Source: Streptomyces phaeofaciens (GTDB lineage Bacteria > Actinomycetota > Actinomycetes > Streptomycetales > Streptomycetaceae). From it: a stretch of 64,000 nt of DNA. The translations under genes and the position numbers were made by a program. Location of the stretch: assembly GCF_014648915.1 (NCBI RefSeq), contig NZ_BMSA01000007.1:226901-290900 (forward strand), written 5' to 3'. The notes below the pieces were generated by a model that was given only the letters and a program-made list of their open reading frames with translations, was not told the origin of the DNA and did not search any database. Shown here in pieces: positions 47,328 to 56,903 of this stretch. Position 1 is the stretch's first letter, and each line of letters starts with the position of its first letter.

Positions 47328-48003
47328 CCTGCTCGTCTCCTGCCGGGACGCCGCGCTCACCTTCGGCCGGGGCCCCGCCGCCGTCGTGGCGGTGCACGGC
47401 GCCGACCTGGACGTCCGCTCCGGCGACCGGCTGGCGGTCGTGGGACCGTCCGGGTCGGGCAAGTCGTCCCTGCTGCATCTGCTGGCCGGGCTCGAACGCC
47501 CCACCGGCGGCACGATCGCCCGGCCCGGACTCGACGGGCCGCGGGACATCGGGCTGGTCTTCCAGGCCGACAGCCTCATCCCCGCCCTGGACGTCACGGA
47601 GAACACCGCGCTGCCGCTCGTCCTGGCGGGACGCCCTGAGGAGGAGATCCGCCGTCCGGTCGCCGAGGCGCTCGACGTGGTCGGCGCGGCAGGGCTGGCC
47701 GACCGGCTGCCCGACGAGATCTCCGGCGGCCAGGCCCAGCGGGTGGCCGTGGCCCGCGTGTTGGCGCAGGCGCCGCGACTGATCCTCGCCGACGAACCCA
47801 CCGGCCGCCTCGACCACGCCACCGGCGCCCGCGTCCTGGACGCCCTGCTGGCTGCGGCGGACCGGACGGGCGCGGCCCTCGTCGTCACCACCCACGACCC
47901 CGCCGTCGCCGCCCGGCTCACCGTACGGCGGAGCATGCGCGACGGCCGGCTGCTTTCACCCGAAACGGCGGATGCGCCGGACCCACGAGGGAGCCTGTCA
48001 TGA
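47314..48003 (+). CDS. ABC transporter ATP-binding protein (MacB/LolD type), second
   Basis: A 229-residue ATPase. Walker A VVGPSGSGKSSLLHLLAGLE, Q-loop LVFQADSLIPAL, signature EISGGQAQRVAVARVLAQ, Walker B LILADEPTGRLDH and H-loop TTHDPAVA. It is only distantly similar to the ATPase just upstream, so the transporter may be a heterodimeric ATPase pair. Its stop overlaps the permease start by ATGA. Confidence 0.92.
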   Translation: MSSTDLLVSCRDAALTFGRGPAAVVAVHGADLDVRSGDRLAVVGPSGSGKSSLLHLLAGLERPTGGTIARPGLDGPRDIGLVFQADSLIPALDVTENTALPLVLAGRPEEEIRRPVAEALDVVGAAGLADRLPDEISGGQAQRVAVARVLAQAPRLILADEPTGRLDHATGARVLDALLAAADRTGAALVVTTHDPAVAARLTVRRSMRDGRLLSPETADAPDPRGSLS

Positions 48004-50642
48004 TCACCGCCTGGGCGGGCGGACTGACCCGCCACCGCCTCGGACGGCTCCTGGGCGCCGTCGCCGGGATCGCCCTCGCCGTCGCCCTGGTCGCCGCGCT
48101 CGGCTCCTTCCTCACCGCGTCCAAGGCGACCATGACCCAGCGGGCGGTCCGCTCGGTCGCCGTGGACTGGCAGGTCGAAGTACAGCCCGGCGCCGACCCG
48201 AACGCCGTCGGGGCACTGGCGCGATCCACTCCTGGTACCCGGGCCGCGCTGCCCGTCGGCTTCGCCCGCACCACCGGCTTCACCGCCACCGTGGGAGGCA
48301 GTACCCAGACCACCGGACCGGGTGTCGCGCTCGGCCTGCCGGCCGACTACCGCAGCCACTTCCCCGACGAACTGCGCACACTCTCCGGCTCCGGCACCGG
48401 CGTTCTGCTCGCCCAGCAGACCGCTTCCAACCTGCACGCGGCCCCCGGCGACACCATCGGCGTACGGCTGCCCGGCGCCGGGCTGCGGCAGGTGCGGGTG
48501 GACGGCGTGGTCGACCTGCCCCAGGCCGACTCGCTGTTCCAGAAGGTCGGCGCGCCCGCACAGTCCCAGCCGACCGCTCCGCCGGACAACGTCGTCCTCC
48601 TGCCCGCCGCCCACTTCGCCTCCCTCACCCGCGGCGCCACCGACGTCACGACCCAGATCCACGTGGCCCGCGACGCGAAACTGCCGGCCGACCCGGCCGC
48701 CGCCTTCACCTCGGTGACCGGCGCCGCACACAACCTGGAGGCCAGGTCGGCCGGTTCCGGGCTCGTCGGGAACAACCTCGGCTCGGCGCTCGACTCCGCC
48801 CGGCAGGACGCCCTCTACGCACAGATCCTCTTTCTCTTCCTCGGCGTCCCCGGTGCCGTCCTGGCCGCCGCGCTGACCGTGGCGGTCGCCTCGGCGGGCG
48901 GCGAACGGCGCCGCCGGGAGCAGGGCCTGCTGCGACTGCGCGGGCTGCGCCCCCGTCAGATCATCGCGCTCGCGGGCCTGGAGGCCGCGCTGGTCGGTGT
49001 GGTCGGCGGCCTCGGGGGTCTCGGGCTCGCCGAGCTGACCGGCCGCCTCGCCTTCGGCGCCACCTCCTTCGGCGCGAGTGCGGGCACCCTGGCGCTCTGG
49101 TACGCCGTGGCCTTCGTCCTCGGCGTGCTGGTGGCCGCCGGCGCCGTGCTCGTGCCCGCCCTGCGCGATCTGCGCACGGTGACCGTCGCCGACACCAGGC
49201 GGGAGCGGCGCGTGTCCCGTTCGCCCTGGTGGCTGCGGTGTGGTCTGGACTTCGCGCTGCTGATCGGCTCGTGGCTGGTGTTCCACGCGTCCTCCGGCAA
49301 TCAGTACGCCCTGGTCCTCGCGCCCGAAGGCGTACCCAGCGTCTCCGTCTCCTACTGGGCGTTCCTGGGCCCCACGCTGCTGTGGCTCGGGGCGGCCCTC
49401 ATGCTGTGGCGGCTGACCCTGCTGGCTCTCGCCCACGGCCGCCCGGCCCTGGCCCACCTGGCCCAGCCACTGACCGCGACCCTCTCCGGAACCACGGCGG
49501 CCGTACTGTCCCGCCGTCGGCGCCCGTTCGCCCGCTCGGTGGTGCTGCTTGCCCTCGCCGTGTCGTTCGCGATCTCCACGGCCGTCTTCAACTCCACCTA
49601 CCGGCAGCAGTCCGAGGTCGACGCCCGCCTCACCAACGGCGCGGACGTCACGGTCACCGAACCGCCCGGAGCCCAGATCCCGCCGAGCGCCGCGGATGCA
49701 CTGAGGGTCTCCGGCCTCCGGCACGTCGAACCCCTCCAGCACCGCTACGCCTACGTCGGCTCCGACCTCCAGGACCTCTACGGGGTCCGGCCCGCCACCA
49801 TCGCAAAGGCGACCTCGCTCCAGGACGCCTACTTCTCGGGCGGCACGGCGCACCAACTGATGCGGCGGCTCGACCAGCGCCCCGACAACCTTCTGGTCAG
49901 CGCGGAGACCGTGCACGACTTCCAGCTTTCCCCCGGCGACACGGTCAACCTCCGCGTCCAGGACGCCCGTACGAAGGCGCTGCGCACGGTGCCCTTCCAC
50001 TACGCCGGGATCGTCAAGGAGTTCCCGACCGCACCGAAGGACAGCTTCTTCGTCGCCAACGCCGCCTACGTGGCGAAGGCGACCGGCAGCGACGCCGTGG
50101 GCGCCTTCCTGCTCGACACCGGCGGCACCCACCAGAAGCAGCTCGCCGACAAGCTGCGCCACCGGTTGGGCACCGGTGCCACCGTCACCGACCTCAGCCA
50201 GACCCGCGGCGTCGTCGGCACCAGCCTCACCTCCGTGGACCTGGCCGGACTCACCCGCATCGAACTCGCCTTCGCCGTCCTGCTGGCAGCCGGGGCCGGG
50301 GGCCTCGTCCTCGCGCTCGGACTCGCCGAACGCCGCCGTACCTTCGCCATCGCCACCGTCCTGGGCGCCCGCAGCGGCCAACTGCGCGGCATGGTCCTCA
50401 CCGAGGCCCTGCTGCTGACCGCCGGCGGTCTGGCAGGCGGCGCCCTCATCGGCTGGGCCCTGTCCGAGATGCTCGTGAAGGTCCTGACGGGAGTCTTCGA
50501 CCCGCCGCCCGCGAGCCTGTCGGTGCCGGGCGGCTACCTGGCCCTGACCGCGGGCGCGGCCGTCGTCGCCGTACTGGCCGCCGCGCTGAACGGCATCCGA
50601 AGCGCCGGCGGGCCCGCCGTGGAGGAACTGCGTGACCTGTGA
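48000..50642 (+). CDS. FtsX-like ABC permease, fused double unit
   Basis: An 880-residue membrane protein with a MacB/FtsX layout. There is an N-terminal helix (about residues 14-36), a large extracytoplasmic domain, three helices around residues 270-400, a second unit beginning near residue 490 with another extracytoplasmic domain, and three C-terminal helices ending with AVLAAALNGIRSAGGPAVEE. GERRRREQGLLRLRGLRPRQ and ERRRTFAIATVLGARSGQLR are the cytoplasmic coupling segments of each half. It likely moves lipids, lipoproteins or antimicrobial peptides; controlled probably by the flanking two-component genes. Confidence 0.9.
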   Translation: MITAWAGGLTRHRLGRLLGAVAGIALAVALVAALGSFLTASKATMTQRAVRSVAVDWQVEVQPGADPNAVGALARSTPGTRAALPVGFARTTGFTATVGGSTQTTGPGVALGLPADYRSHFPDELRTLSGSGTGVLLAQQTASNLHAAPGDTIGVRLPGAGLRQVRVDGVVDLPQADSLFQKVGAPAQSQPTAPPDNVVLLPAAHFASLTRGATDVTTQIHVARDAKLPADPAAAFTSVTGAAHNLEARSAGSGLVGNNLGSALDSARQDALYAQILFLFLGVPGAVLAAALTVAVASAGGERRRREQGLLRLRGLRPRQIIALAGLEAALVGVVGGLGGLGLAELTGRLAFGATSFGASAGTLALWYAVAFVLGVLVAAGAVLVPALRDLRTVTVADTRRERRVSRSPWWLRCGLDFALLIGSWLVFHASSGNQYALVLAPEGVPSVSVSYWAFLGPTLLWLGAALMLWRLTLLALAHGRPALAHLAQPLTATLSGTTAAVLSRRRRPFARSVVLLALAVSFAISTAVFNSTYRQQSEVDARLTNGADVTVTEPPGAQIPPSAADALRVSGLRHVEPLQHRYAYVGSDLQDLYGVRPATIAKATSLQDAYFSGGTAHQLMRRLDQRPDNLLVSAETVHDFQLSPGDTVNLRVQDARTKALRTVPFHYAGIVKEFPTAPKDSFFVANAAYVAKATGSDAVGAFLLDTGGTHQKQLADKLRHRLGTGATVTDLSQTRGVVGTSLTSVDLAGLTRIELAFAVLLAAGAGGLVLALGLAERRRTFAIATVLGARSGQLRGMVLTEALLLTAGGLAGGALIGWALSEMLVKVLTGVFDPPPASLSVPGGYLALTAGAAVVAVLAAALNGIRSAGGPAVEELRDL

Positions 50643-50694
50643 GCGGCCGGGAGCGGGCGGGCCGAGCGCCGCGCCCGCTCCTACGCTGTCCAGC

Positions 50695-51414
50695 ATGCGT
50701 ACGCACGCGACCGCCGACCCCAGCCGCCACCGCGTCCTCGTCGTCGAGGACGACGACACCATCGGCCGCCATCTGGAATCCGGCCTGCGCGGCAACGGCT
50801 ACGCACCGACCTGGAACCGGACAGGTTCCGCCGCCCTGGCCGAGGCCGCGCGCACCCCGTACGACGTACTGCTGCTCGATCTGGGACTGCCCGACATGGA
50901 CGGTCTGGACGTCGCCCGCACACTGCGTGCCCGCCATCCCGACCTGCTGATCATCATCCTGACGGCGCGTACGGACGACATCGACGTCATCGCCGGGCTG
51001 GACGCGGGGGCCGACGACTACCTCGTCAAGCCGTTCAGCCTGACCGTGCTGCTCGCCCGGCTCCGCGCCCATCTGCGCCGCCGGGTCGTCGCGACGCCGC
51101 CGCAGGAACCCGCCCGGCTGGCCGACCTCGTCCTCGACGTGGTGGCCCGCCGCTGCACGCTGCACGACGAGGACGTCCAGTTGCGTCCCAAGGAGTTCGA
51201 CCTGCTCGCCGTCCTGGCCCGGCACGCGGGAGAGGCCGTCGCCCGGGAGACCCTGATGGCCGAGGTCTGGGACGAGAACTGGTTCGGCTCCACCAAGACC
51301 CTCGACGTCACCATGGCCGGCCTGCGCCGGCGCCTCGCCGAGGCCGCGAGCGGCTCCGCCCGGCTGCCCCGGATCACCACCCTGCGGGGGCACGGCTACC
51401 GCCTGGAACTCTGA
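50695..51414 (+). CDS. OmpR-family response regulator
   Basis: A 239-residue regulator. The receiver domain has VEDDDTIG, phospho-acceptor Asp in LLLDLGLPDMDGLDV, Thr in ILTARTDD and Lys in DDYLVKPFS. The winged helix covers about residues 140-235: RPKEFDLLAVLARHAGEAVA, KTLDVTMAGLRRRLAE, TLRGHGYRLEL. It is 52 bases after the permease. The kinase at 44491-45810 is the likely partner. Confidence 0.92.
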   Translation: MRTHATADPSRHRVLVVEDDDTIGRHLESGLRGNGYAPTWNRTGSAALAEAARTPYDVLLLDLGLPDMDGLDVARTLRARHPDLLIIILTARTDDIDVIAGLDAGADDYLVKPFSLTVLLARLRAHLRRRVVATPPQEPARLADLVLDVVARRCTLHDEDVQLRPKEFDLLAVLARHAGEAVARETLMAEVWDENWFGSTKTLDVTMAGLRRRLAEAASGSARLPRITTLRGHGYRLEL

Positions 51415-51458
51415 CGGACGGGGAGCCTGTCCGGCCTTCCCGGCCGCCGATTGTCGGT

Positions 51459-52127
51459 TCAGTCCTCGTTGGGCCGGGCGAGGCCGTGGTCGTAGGCGAA
51501 GATCACGGCCTGGATGCGGTCGCGGGCACCGATCTTGGCGAGGACGCGGCCGACGTGGGTCTTGACGGTGGACTCGGACAGGACGAAACGGGTGGCGATC
51601 TCGCCGTTGGTCCAGCCCTTGCCGACGGCGACGAGGATCTCGCGTTCGCGGTCGGTGAGGGAGCCGAGTCCCGGGTCCTCGGGCGAGTCCGCGCGGTGGG
51701 CGGGGACGTAGCGGGCGTACTCGTCCAGGAGACGGCGGGTGAGGGCGGGCGCGATGACGGCGTCGCCGGAGGCGACCGAGCGGATCCCGGCGAGGAGCTC
51801 CTCGGGGCGTGCGTCCTTGAGGAGGAAGCCGCTGGCGCCGGCTCGGATGGCGGCGTGGACGTACTCGTCGAGGTCGAAGGTGGTGAGGACCAGGACGCGC
51901 GAGCGGCCACCGGCGGCGACGATACGGCGGGTGGCCTCGATGCCGTCCATGCCGGGCATGCGGACATCCATCAGGACGACGTCCGGGCGCAGTTCGGCGG
52001 TCTTGCGGACGGCCTCGGCGCCGTGGGCCGCCTCACCGACGACGACGGTCTCGGGGACGGAGTCCAGGAGCAGGTGGAAGCCGTAGCGTTGCAGCGGCTG
52101 GTCGTCCACGATGAGCACGGTGGTCAT
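51459..52127 (-). CDS. NarL/LuxR-family response regulator
   Basis: A 222-residue regulator. Receiver: TVLIVDDQPLQRYGFHLLLD, phospho-acceptor in DVVLMDVRMPGMDGIE, Lys in GFLLKDARPE. LuxR helix-turn-helix: LTDREREILVAVGKGWTNGE and LSESTVKTHVGRVLAKIGAR. It overlaps the kinase stop/start by ATGA and is last in the ABC-permease-kinase-regulator operon. Confidence 0.94.
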   Translation of the reverse strand: MTTVLIVDDQPLQRYGFHLLLDSVPETVVVGEAAHGAEAVRKTAELRPDVVLMDVRMPGMDGIEATRRIVAAGGRSRVLVLTTFDLDEYVHAAIRAGASGFLLKDARPEELLAGIRSVASGDAVIAPALTRRLLDEYARYVPAHRADSPEDPGLGSLTDREREILVAVGKGWTNGEIATRFVLSESTVKTHVGRVLAKIGARDRIQAVIFAYDHGLARPNED

Positions 52128-53422
52128 CGGTCACCCCCCTGGGGTGGGAGGTCGAGGACGGCCTCGACGCTCCACCCTCCGCCGCCCGTCGGCCCCGCGC
52201 TGACGGTTCCGCCGTACAGAGCCGCCCTCTCCCGCATGCCCACCAGTCCGTGTCCTTCGTCGTTCGGCGGTCCGGACGGTGCGGCCGGGCCGGTGTCCTG
52301 GACCCGGATGTTCAGCCGGCTGTCCTCGACGAGGATCGCCAGGTGCACCCGGGTGTCGGTGTCGGCGTGCTTCAGAGTGTTGGTGAGGGCTTCCTGGACG
52401 ATGCGGTACACCGTCAGCTGTACCCCGCTGTCCAGGGTGTCCACGTCGCCGGAGGTGCTGTAGACGACCTCGCGACCGGCGGCGCGCACCTTGGCGCACA
52501 ACGCCTCGATGTCCGCGACGCCGGGCTGTGGGCTGAGTTCGGGCCCGCCCGGGGAGCCGCCGCCCGTCGTCTCGCGCAGCACGCCGAGCACACGCCGCAG
52601 TTCGCCGAGGGCCTGCCGGCCGGTGTCGCCGATGAGCCGGAGGGCCTCCTTGCCCCGTTCGGGAGCGATGTCGCTGGCGTAGGCGCCGGCATCGGCGAGG
52701 GTGATGATGACAGACAGGTTGTGGCCGACGATGTCGTGCATCTCGCGGGCGACCCGGGTGCGTTCGGTGGCCGTGGCCAGCCTGCTGCGCTGGTCCCGCT
52801 CGATCTCCAGGCGGGCGGCCCGGTCCCGCAGTCCGGCGAGCTGGGCCCGGCGGATCCGTACCATCAGACCGAGCGCGAGGGCCGCTGTCGCCGTGCTCAG
52901 CAGGAAGAACAGCGCGTCCCAGACGGACACGGCCGAGGACACGCGGACCGCGACCAGCGCCATGGCGCCGACCATGGCCGCACAGGCCCAGGGCAACTGC
53001 CGGAGCCACCCGTGCAGGGCCAGGCTGTACAGGGCGATGAACAGGGCGACGTCCGCGCGCAGCGCCGCGCCCAGGGACCACTGGAGGACGAACACCGCCG
53101 TGATGGCGGCGAACGCCACGAGGGGTTTGCGTCGCCGCCACAGCAGGGGCAGCACCAGTCCGGCCTGAAGCGCCAGCATTCCCGCGACGGGCAGTTCGGT
53201 GAAGGCGATCCGGAACCGGCGCGGGCCGTCGCCATCCCCGTCGTCCACCCCGCCGTGGAACAGGTCGGGCAGGCAGAACATCAGGAAGACCAGGACCACG
53301 ACCGCGGTGTCCAGCACCCACGGATGCGTCCGGTCGGCCTGCCGCAGCCGCTGGCCGCCCCGGGACAGACGGGCGACCAGCGGTCCCATCCCGCTGATGT
53401 CATCGGTGGTCACGGACGTCAC
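52124..53422 (-). CDS. Sensor histidine kinase, HisKA_3 type
   Basis: A 432-residue kinase. About five N-terminal membrane helices (residues about 35-185) without a large external domain, then the HisKA_3 H-box RTRVAREMHDIVGHNLSVII, an N-box VYRIVQEALTNTLKHADTDT and G-box GHGLVGMRERAALYGG. This is the membrane-sensing class paired with NarL-type regulators, and its regulator is the next gene. The start taken is GTG 53422; ATG 53389 is possible. Confidence 0.92.
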   Translation of the reverse strand: MTSVTTDDISGMGPLVARLSRGGQRLRQADRTHPWVLDTAVVVLVFLMFCLPDLFHGGVDDGDGDGPRRFRIAFTELPVAGMLALQAGLVLPLLWRRRKPLVAFAAITAVFVLQWSLGAALRADVALFIALYSLALHGWLRQLPWACAAMVGAMALVAVRVSSAVSVWDALFFLLSTATAALALGLMVRIRRAQLAGLRDRAARLEIERDQRSRLATATERTRVAREMHDIVGHNLSVIITLADAGAYASDIAPERGKEALRLIGDTGRQALGELRRVLGVLRETTGGGSPGGPELSPQPGVADIEALCAKVRAAGREVVYSTSGDVDTLDSGVQLTVYRIVQEALTNTLKHADTDTRVHLAILVEDSRLNIRVQDTGPAAPSGPPNDEGHGLVGMRERAALYGGTVSAGPTGGGGWSVEAVLDLPPQGGDR

Positions 53423-53440
53423 CTGTCCATGGTGCGGGCG

Positions 53441-54280
53441 TCAGACGTCGCTGCGCACGAGCCGGTACGCCGCCCCGCCCAGCGCCAGCGACGTCCAGCA
53501 GAGGAAGACCAGCAGTCCGGCGCCCGGCGACAGGGTCGTGGAGTCGTGGGTCAGCGCGAACATCGCCTCCCCCGCGTTGGACGGCAGGTAGGGACTGATG
53601 TCGTCCTGCCAGGAACTCGGCAGCAGGGAGATCAGTCCCGGGATCAGCATCAGGGCGGCAACCAGCACCGAGATCCCGCCGGCCACCGACCGCAGCAGCG
53701 CGCCCAGAGCGGTGCCGATCACCCCGACCAGGCCGAGGTAGAGCCCCGCGCCCAGCAGGCTCCGCAGAACACCCGCGTGCGAGAGGCTCATGGCCGCGGG
53801 CGTGCCCGAGACGATTCCGCTACCGATCAGGAAGGCGACGAACCCGCCCAGCGTCCCCACGGCCAGGGCGACCAGCCCGAACACGGCCGCCTTGGACCAC
53901 AGCACGGGCAGCCGGCGAGGGACCGCCGCGAACGTCGAACGGATCATGCCGGTCGAGTACTCGCCCGCCGTGACCAGTACGCCGAGCACGCCCAGGGCCA
54001 GCTGGGCGAAGTTCGTACCGAAGAGGGACAGGCTCACGGCCGTCGCATCGGCGAAGTCGCGGTCCATGTGGCCTGAGTTGATCCCCGACTCGTAGCGGCT
54101 CGCGGAGATCAGGCCGAAGGCCACCAGGAACAGCAGACCGAGGCCCAGGGTGATCCAGGTCGAGCGCAGGGACCACAGCTTCGCCCATTCGGAGGAGAGC
54201 ACACGCCGTCCGGTCACCCGGTAGGCGGGGCGGACAGAGGTGTCGCGGCGTTCCTCGGCGGTTGCGGTGAGGGCGCTCAT
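53441..54280 (-). CDS. ABC-2 type transporter permease
   Basis: A 279-residue permease with about six membrane helices: STWITLGLGLLFLVAFGLIS first, then FAQLALGVLGVLVTAGEYST, AAVFGLVALAVGTLGGFVAF, LRSLLGAGLYLGLVGVIGTA, SVLVAALMLIPGLISLLPSS and GLLVFLCWTSLALGGAAY. LGVLVTAGEYSTGMIRSTFA is the typical ABC-2 motif. Coupled to the ATPase by ATGA overlap. Confidence 0.92.
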   Translation of the reverse strand: MSALTATAEERRDTSVRPAYRVTGRRVLSSEWAKLWSLRSTWITLGLGLLFLVAFGLISASRYESGINSGHMDRDFADATAVSLSLFGTNFAQLALGVLGVLVTAGEYSTGMIRSTFAAVPRRLPVLWSKAAVFGLVALAVGTLGGFVAFLIGSGIVSGTPAAMSLSHAGVLRSLLGAGLYLGLVGVIGTALGALLRSVAGGISVLVAALMLIPGLISLLPSSWQDDISPYLPSNAGEAMFALTHDSTTLSPGAGLLVFLCWTSLALGGAAYRLVRSDV

Positions 54281-55215
54281 GCGGGCCTCCCGAGGGTCTC
54301 GGTCGCGGTCGTGGAGCCGTGGTACTCCACGGCGTCCCTGGTCAGGTCCATGAACGCCTCCTCCAGTGACACGGTCCGCGCGCTCAGCTCGAACAACGCG
54401 ATGTTGTGCTCGGCAGCTTTGAGCCCGATCTCTCGGGCTGTCAGCCCGGTCACCTGCAGCTCCTCGGAGCTGATCCGGCCGGTGATGTCGACGCCCGGCC
54501 CGGACAGGACGTCCCTCAGCCGCGCCGGATCCTGTGTCACCACCTTCACCGTGTCGCCGCCCGCCTCGCGGATCAGGTCCGCGACGGTCGTGTCGGCCAG
54601 CAGCCGGCCGCGTCCCACGATGATCAGGTGGTCCGCCACCAGGGCCATCTCACTCATCAGGTGCGAGGACACGAACACGGTCCGACCCTCGTCGGCGAGC
54701 CCCTTCAGCAGGTTGCGGATCCAGAGGACGCCCTCCGGGTCCAGCCCGTTGACCGGCTCGTCCAGCATCACCGTCTGCGGATCGCCCAGCAGCGCCGCCG
54801 CGATGCCCAGCCGCTGGCCCATCCCGAGGGAGAAGGCGCCGGCCCGCCTCTTCGCCACGCTGCCCAGTCCGGCAAGGTCGATGACCTGGTCGACGCGGCG
54901 GCCCGGAATGCCGTGGGTCAGCGCGAGGGCCCTGAGATGGTTGTACGCCGAGCGGCCGGGGTGGATCGACTTCGCCTCCAAGAGGGCACCGACCTCCTGG
55001 AGCGGTGCCTGGTGGCGGGCGTAGTGGTGGCCGTTCACGTTGACGGAGCCGCTTGTCGGGGCGTCGAGACCGACGATCATGCGCATGGTCGTGGACTTGC
55101 CCGCGCCGTTGGGCCCGAGGAAGCCGGTCACGGTCCCCGGCTTCACGACGAAGTCCAGTCCGTCGACGGCCGTCTTCTCGCCGTACCGCTTGGTCAACTG
55201 CCGCGCGTCGATCAT
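54277..55215 (-). CDS. ABC transporter ATP-binding protein (drug-export/BcrA type)
   Basis: A 312-residue ATPase. Walker A VTGFLGPNGAGKSTTMRMIV, Q-loop region EVGALLEAKSIHPGRSAYNH, signature FSLGMGQRLGIAAALLGDPQ, Walker B TVMLDEPVNGLDPEG, plus a C-terminal domain of about 90 residues common in BcrA/DrrA-like exporters. Promoter-proximal gene of the minus-strand operon. The cargo is unknown; antibiotic-sensing modules commonly have this make-up. Confidence 0.93.
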   Translation of the reverse strand: MIDARQLTKRYGEKTAVDGLDFVVKPGTVTGFLGPNGAGKSTTMRMIVGLDAPTSGSVNVNGHHYARHQAPLQEVGALLEAKSIHPGRSAYNHLRALALTHGIPGRRVDQVIDLAGLGSVAKRRAGAFSLGMGQRLGIAAALLGDPQTVMLDEPVNGLDPEGVLWIRNLLKGLADEGRTVFVSSHLMSEMALVADHLIIVGRGRLLADTTVADLIREAGGDTVKVVTQDPARLRDVLSGPGVDITGRISSEELQVTGLTAREIGLKAAEHNIALFELSARTVSLEEAFMDLTRDAVEYHGSTTATETLGRPA

Positions 55216-55343
55216 CCGCGTTCTCCCTGTCGGGCTCCGGAGTCCGTCGCTTCGGACGCCTCACCGGCAACGCTAGGTGCCGAATCACCCGAATCCAGTG
55301 GTACCGGGAGGCTGAACCGCGCCGGGCACGTAGTACCGCGGTA

Positions 55344-55575
55344 CTACGCGGCACGTCCACAGAACTGTTCGGTCGCGGCGAGCCCGTCCCGACCAGGCAT
55401 CCGTACGTCCATCAGGACGAGGCCCGGCTCCAGGGCGGCCACGCCCGCGATCGCCGCTTCGCCGTCGGCGGCCTCGCCCACCACGGTGAGATCGGGCCCG
55501 GCTGTCCACGACCATGCGCAGCCCCGTCCGGATCAGCTCCTGGTCGTCGCAGACCAGCACCCGGGACGAGGACAC
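55344..55575 (-). pseudogene. Frameshifted, truncated NarL-type response regulator
   Basis: On the minus strand, RVLVCDDQELIRTGLRMVVD is a receiver-domain start. After a frameshift it continues as GPDLTVVGEAADGEAAIAG and VLMDVRMPGRDGLAATEQF, then stops at CGRAA. The DNA-binding half is missing. It resembles the intact regulator at 51459-52127. Confidence 0.75.
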
Positions 55576-55589
55576 GGCGCGAGCCGGGG

Positions 55590-55740
55590 TCGGGCCCGGG
55601 CGTGTTCGGCTGCCCACAGGGACCGGAGCCGGAGCTGTCGGCGGAGGCGCCCGCGCCGGGGGAGCACAGCACCTCCAGCAGCCGGCGCAGTTCCCCAGGG
55701 CCTCGCGGCCGGTCGCGCCGATGACGCCGAGAGTGCGAGT
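55590..55740 (-). pseudogene. Fragment of a HisKA_3 histidine kinase
   Basis: On the minus strand, TLGVIGATGREALG and, after a one-base deletion, ELRRLLEVLCSPGAG match the part just after the phospho-histidine helix of the intact kinase at 52124-53422 (LIGDTGRQALGELRRVLGVL). Little else of the kinase remains, and it runs directly into the regulator fragment. The following 230 bases to the M56 gene hold no clear gene. Confidence 0.65.
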
Positions 55741-55973
55741 CGACGACAGCGGGGTCGACCTGCCGCATCAGTCTGCCGGCCTCGGCTTCACCGACCGACC
55801 ACCGCAGCTCTGGGCGCTCGCCACGACCTTTTGGCTCTCGGCGCACTCACGGCGTTGGGCGCCGCCGACGCCACCGGCGATCTGCTCCGACTGCTGGAGC
55901 CGGTCATCGCCTGAGGACGATCACGCGATGGGCAGGTTGAGCCTCAGGCACTGGGCCGCCGGGGCTGACCTGA

Positions 55974-56903
55974 TCAGGGACTCTCCTCGCCTTGGGCGAT
56001 CTCGACCTCGTGGTGGAAGTCGACCACGCCGACCGTTCCGGCGGCGACGGAAAGAACCGTGCAGGCCACGAGGAGGAACGCAGTACGGCGCCTGGCGCGT
56101 GAACGCCCCGAGGAGGGGGCGAGGAGGGCGGTGACGCGTTGCGGAACCGGGCCGGTGGTCGCCGCGGGGGCGAAGTCCGGCCGGACGGGAGGCGAGGTGT
56201 GGCCGGCGAGGGCGGCGCGGGCGATGGCGATGGCGATCAGGCGCCGGTCGCCGGTGACCTCGGCCGCGGCCTCGTCGGCGGCTCGCTCGGCGGCGAGCCG
56301 GATGGTGTCGCGGGTGGGGCGCAGGGCGGGGTGGCAGTGGGCGGCGATCTCGGCCGCGGCCAGGAAGTAGTGATGACCGGCCCGGTTGTGGGCGCGCTCA
56401 TGGGCGAAGAGGGCCTCGCGCTCGGCGGGGCCCAGGCTGCGCAGCATGGCGGTGGTGACGACGATGCGGTGGGGCCGTCCGGGCAGGGCGTACGCGTCCG
56501 GGTGGGGCGAGTCGACGACACACAGATCACCGGCGGCGGGTCGCCGGTCGGCCTGCGTGCGGGCGGTACGAAATGCACGAGCCTGTACGAAGGCCGAGCG
56601 CCCGAGCGTCCAGACGCTGAGGGTGAGCACTCCGGTGGCCGCCACCGCGGCGGGGACCACGAGATAGTCCGAGGGGGCCCGCAGGGGATGCACGAGTTCG
56701 CCGAGCGTGGCGAGGGCGGGAAGTTTGAGCAGCCCGGTCAGGACCATGGCGCCGAGGGCGGCGACGCAGGCTCCGGCCAGTGCCAGGACCGAGGCGGTGA
56801 GGACCCACAGCGCGGTGGCGGGGGCCAGACGGTCGAGGGTTCGTCGGGCGAGCGTCGGCGCGAGGAAGGGCAGGATCAGCGGTACGAGCAGCAGGGCGGT
56901 CAT
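55974..56903 (-). CDS. M56-family membrane metallopeptidase (BlaR1-like)
   Basis: A 309-residue membrane protein. Three N-terminal helices, then the zinc motif HExxH in EALFAHERAHNRAGHH and the downstream acidic part ERAADEAAAEVTGDRR, and a final helix near residues 278-298 (TAFLLVACTVLSVAAGTVGV). It matches the BlaR1/MecR1-type M56 peptidase core but lacks a beta-lactam-binding sensor domain. Coupled by ATGA to the BlaI-type repressor, which it probably inactivates by proteolysis on an unknown signal. Confidence 0.9.
   Translation of the reverse strand: MTALLLVPLILPFLAPTLARRTLDRLAPATALWVLTASVLALAGACVAALGAMVLTGLLKLPALATLGELVHPLRAPSDYLVVPAAVAATGVLTLSVWTLGRSAFVQARAFRTARTQADRRPAAGDLCVVDSPHPDAYALPGRPHRIVVTTAMLRSLGPAEREALFAHERAHNRAGHHYFLAAAEIAAHCHPALRPTRDTIRLAAERAADEAAAEVTGDRRLIAIAIARAALAGHTSPPVRPDFAPAATTGPVPQRVTALLAPSSGRSRARRRTAFLLVACTVLSVAAGTVGVVDFHHEVEIAQGEESP

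Noticed and set aside
46896..50795. Minus-strand open frame of 1299 codons
   Set aside because: It is the antisense of two ABC ATPase genes and the permease, which have clear motifs; the translation is low-complexity Gly/Arg/Ala/Gln and has no domain.
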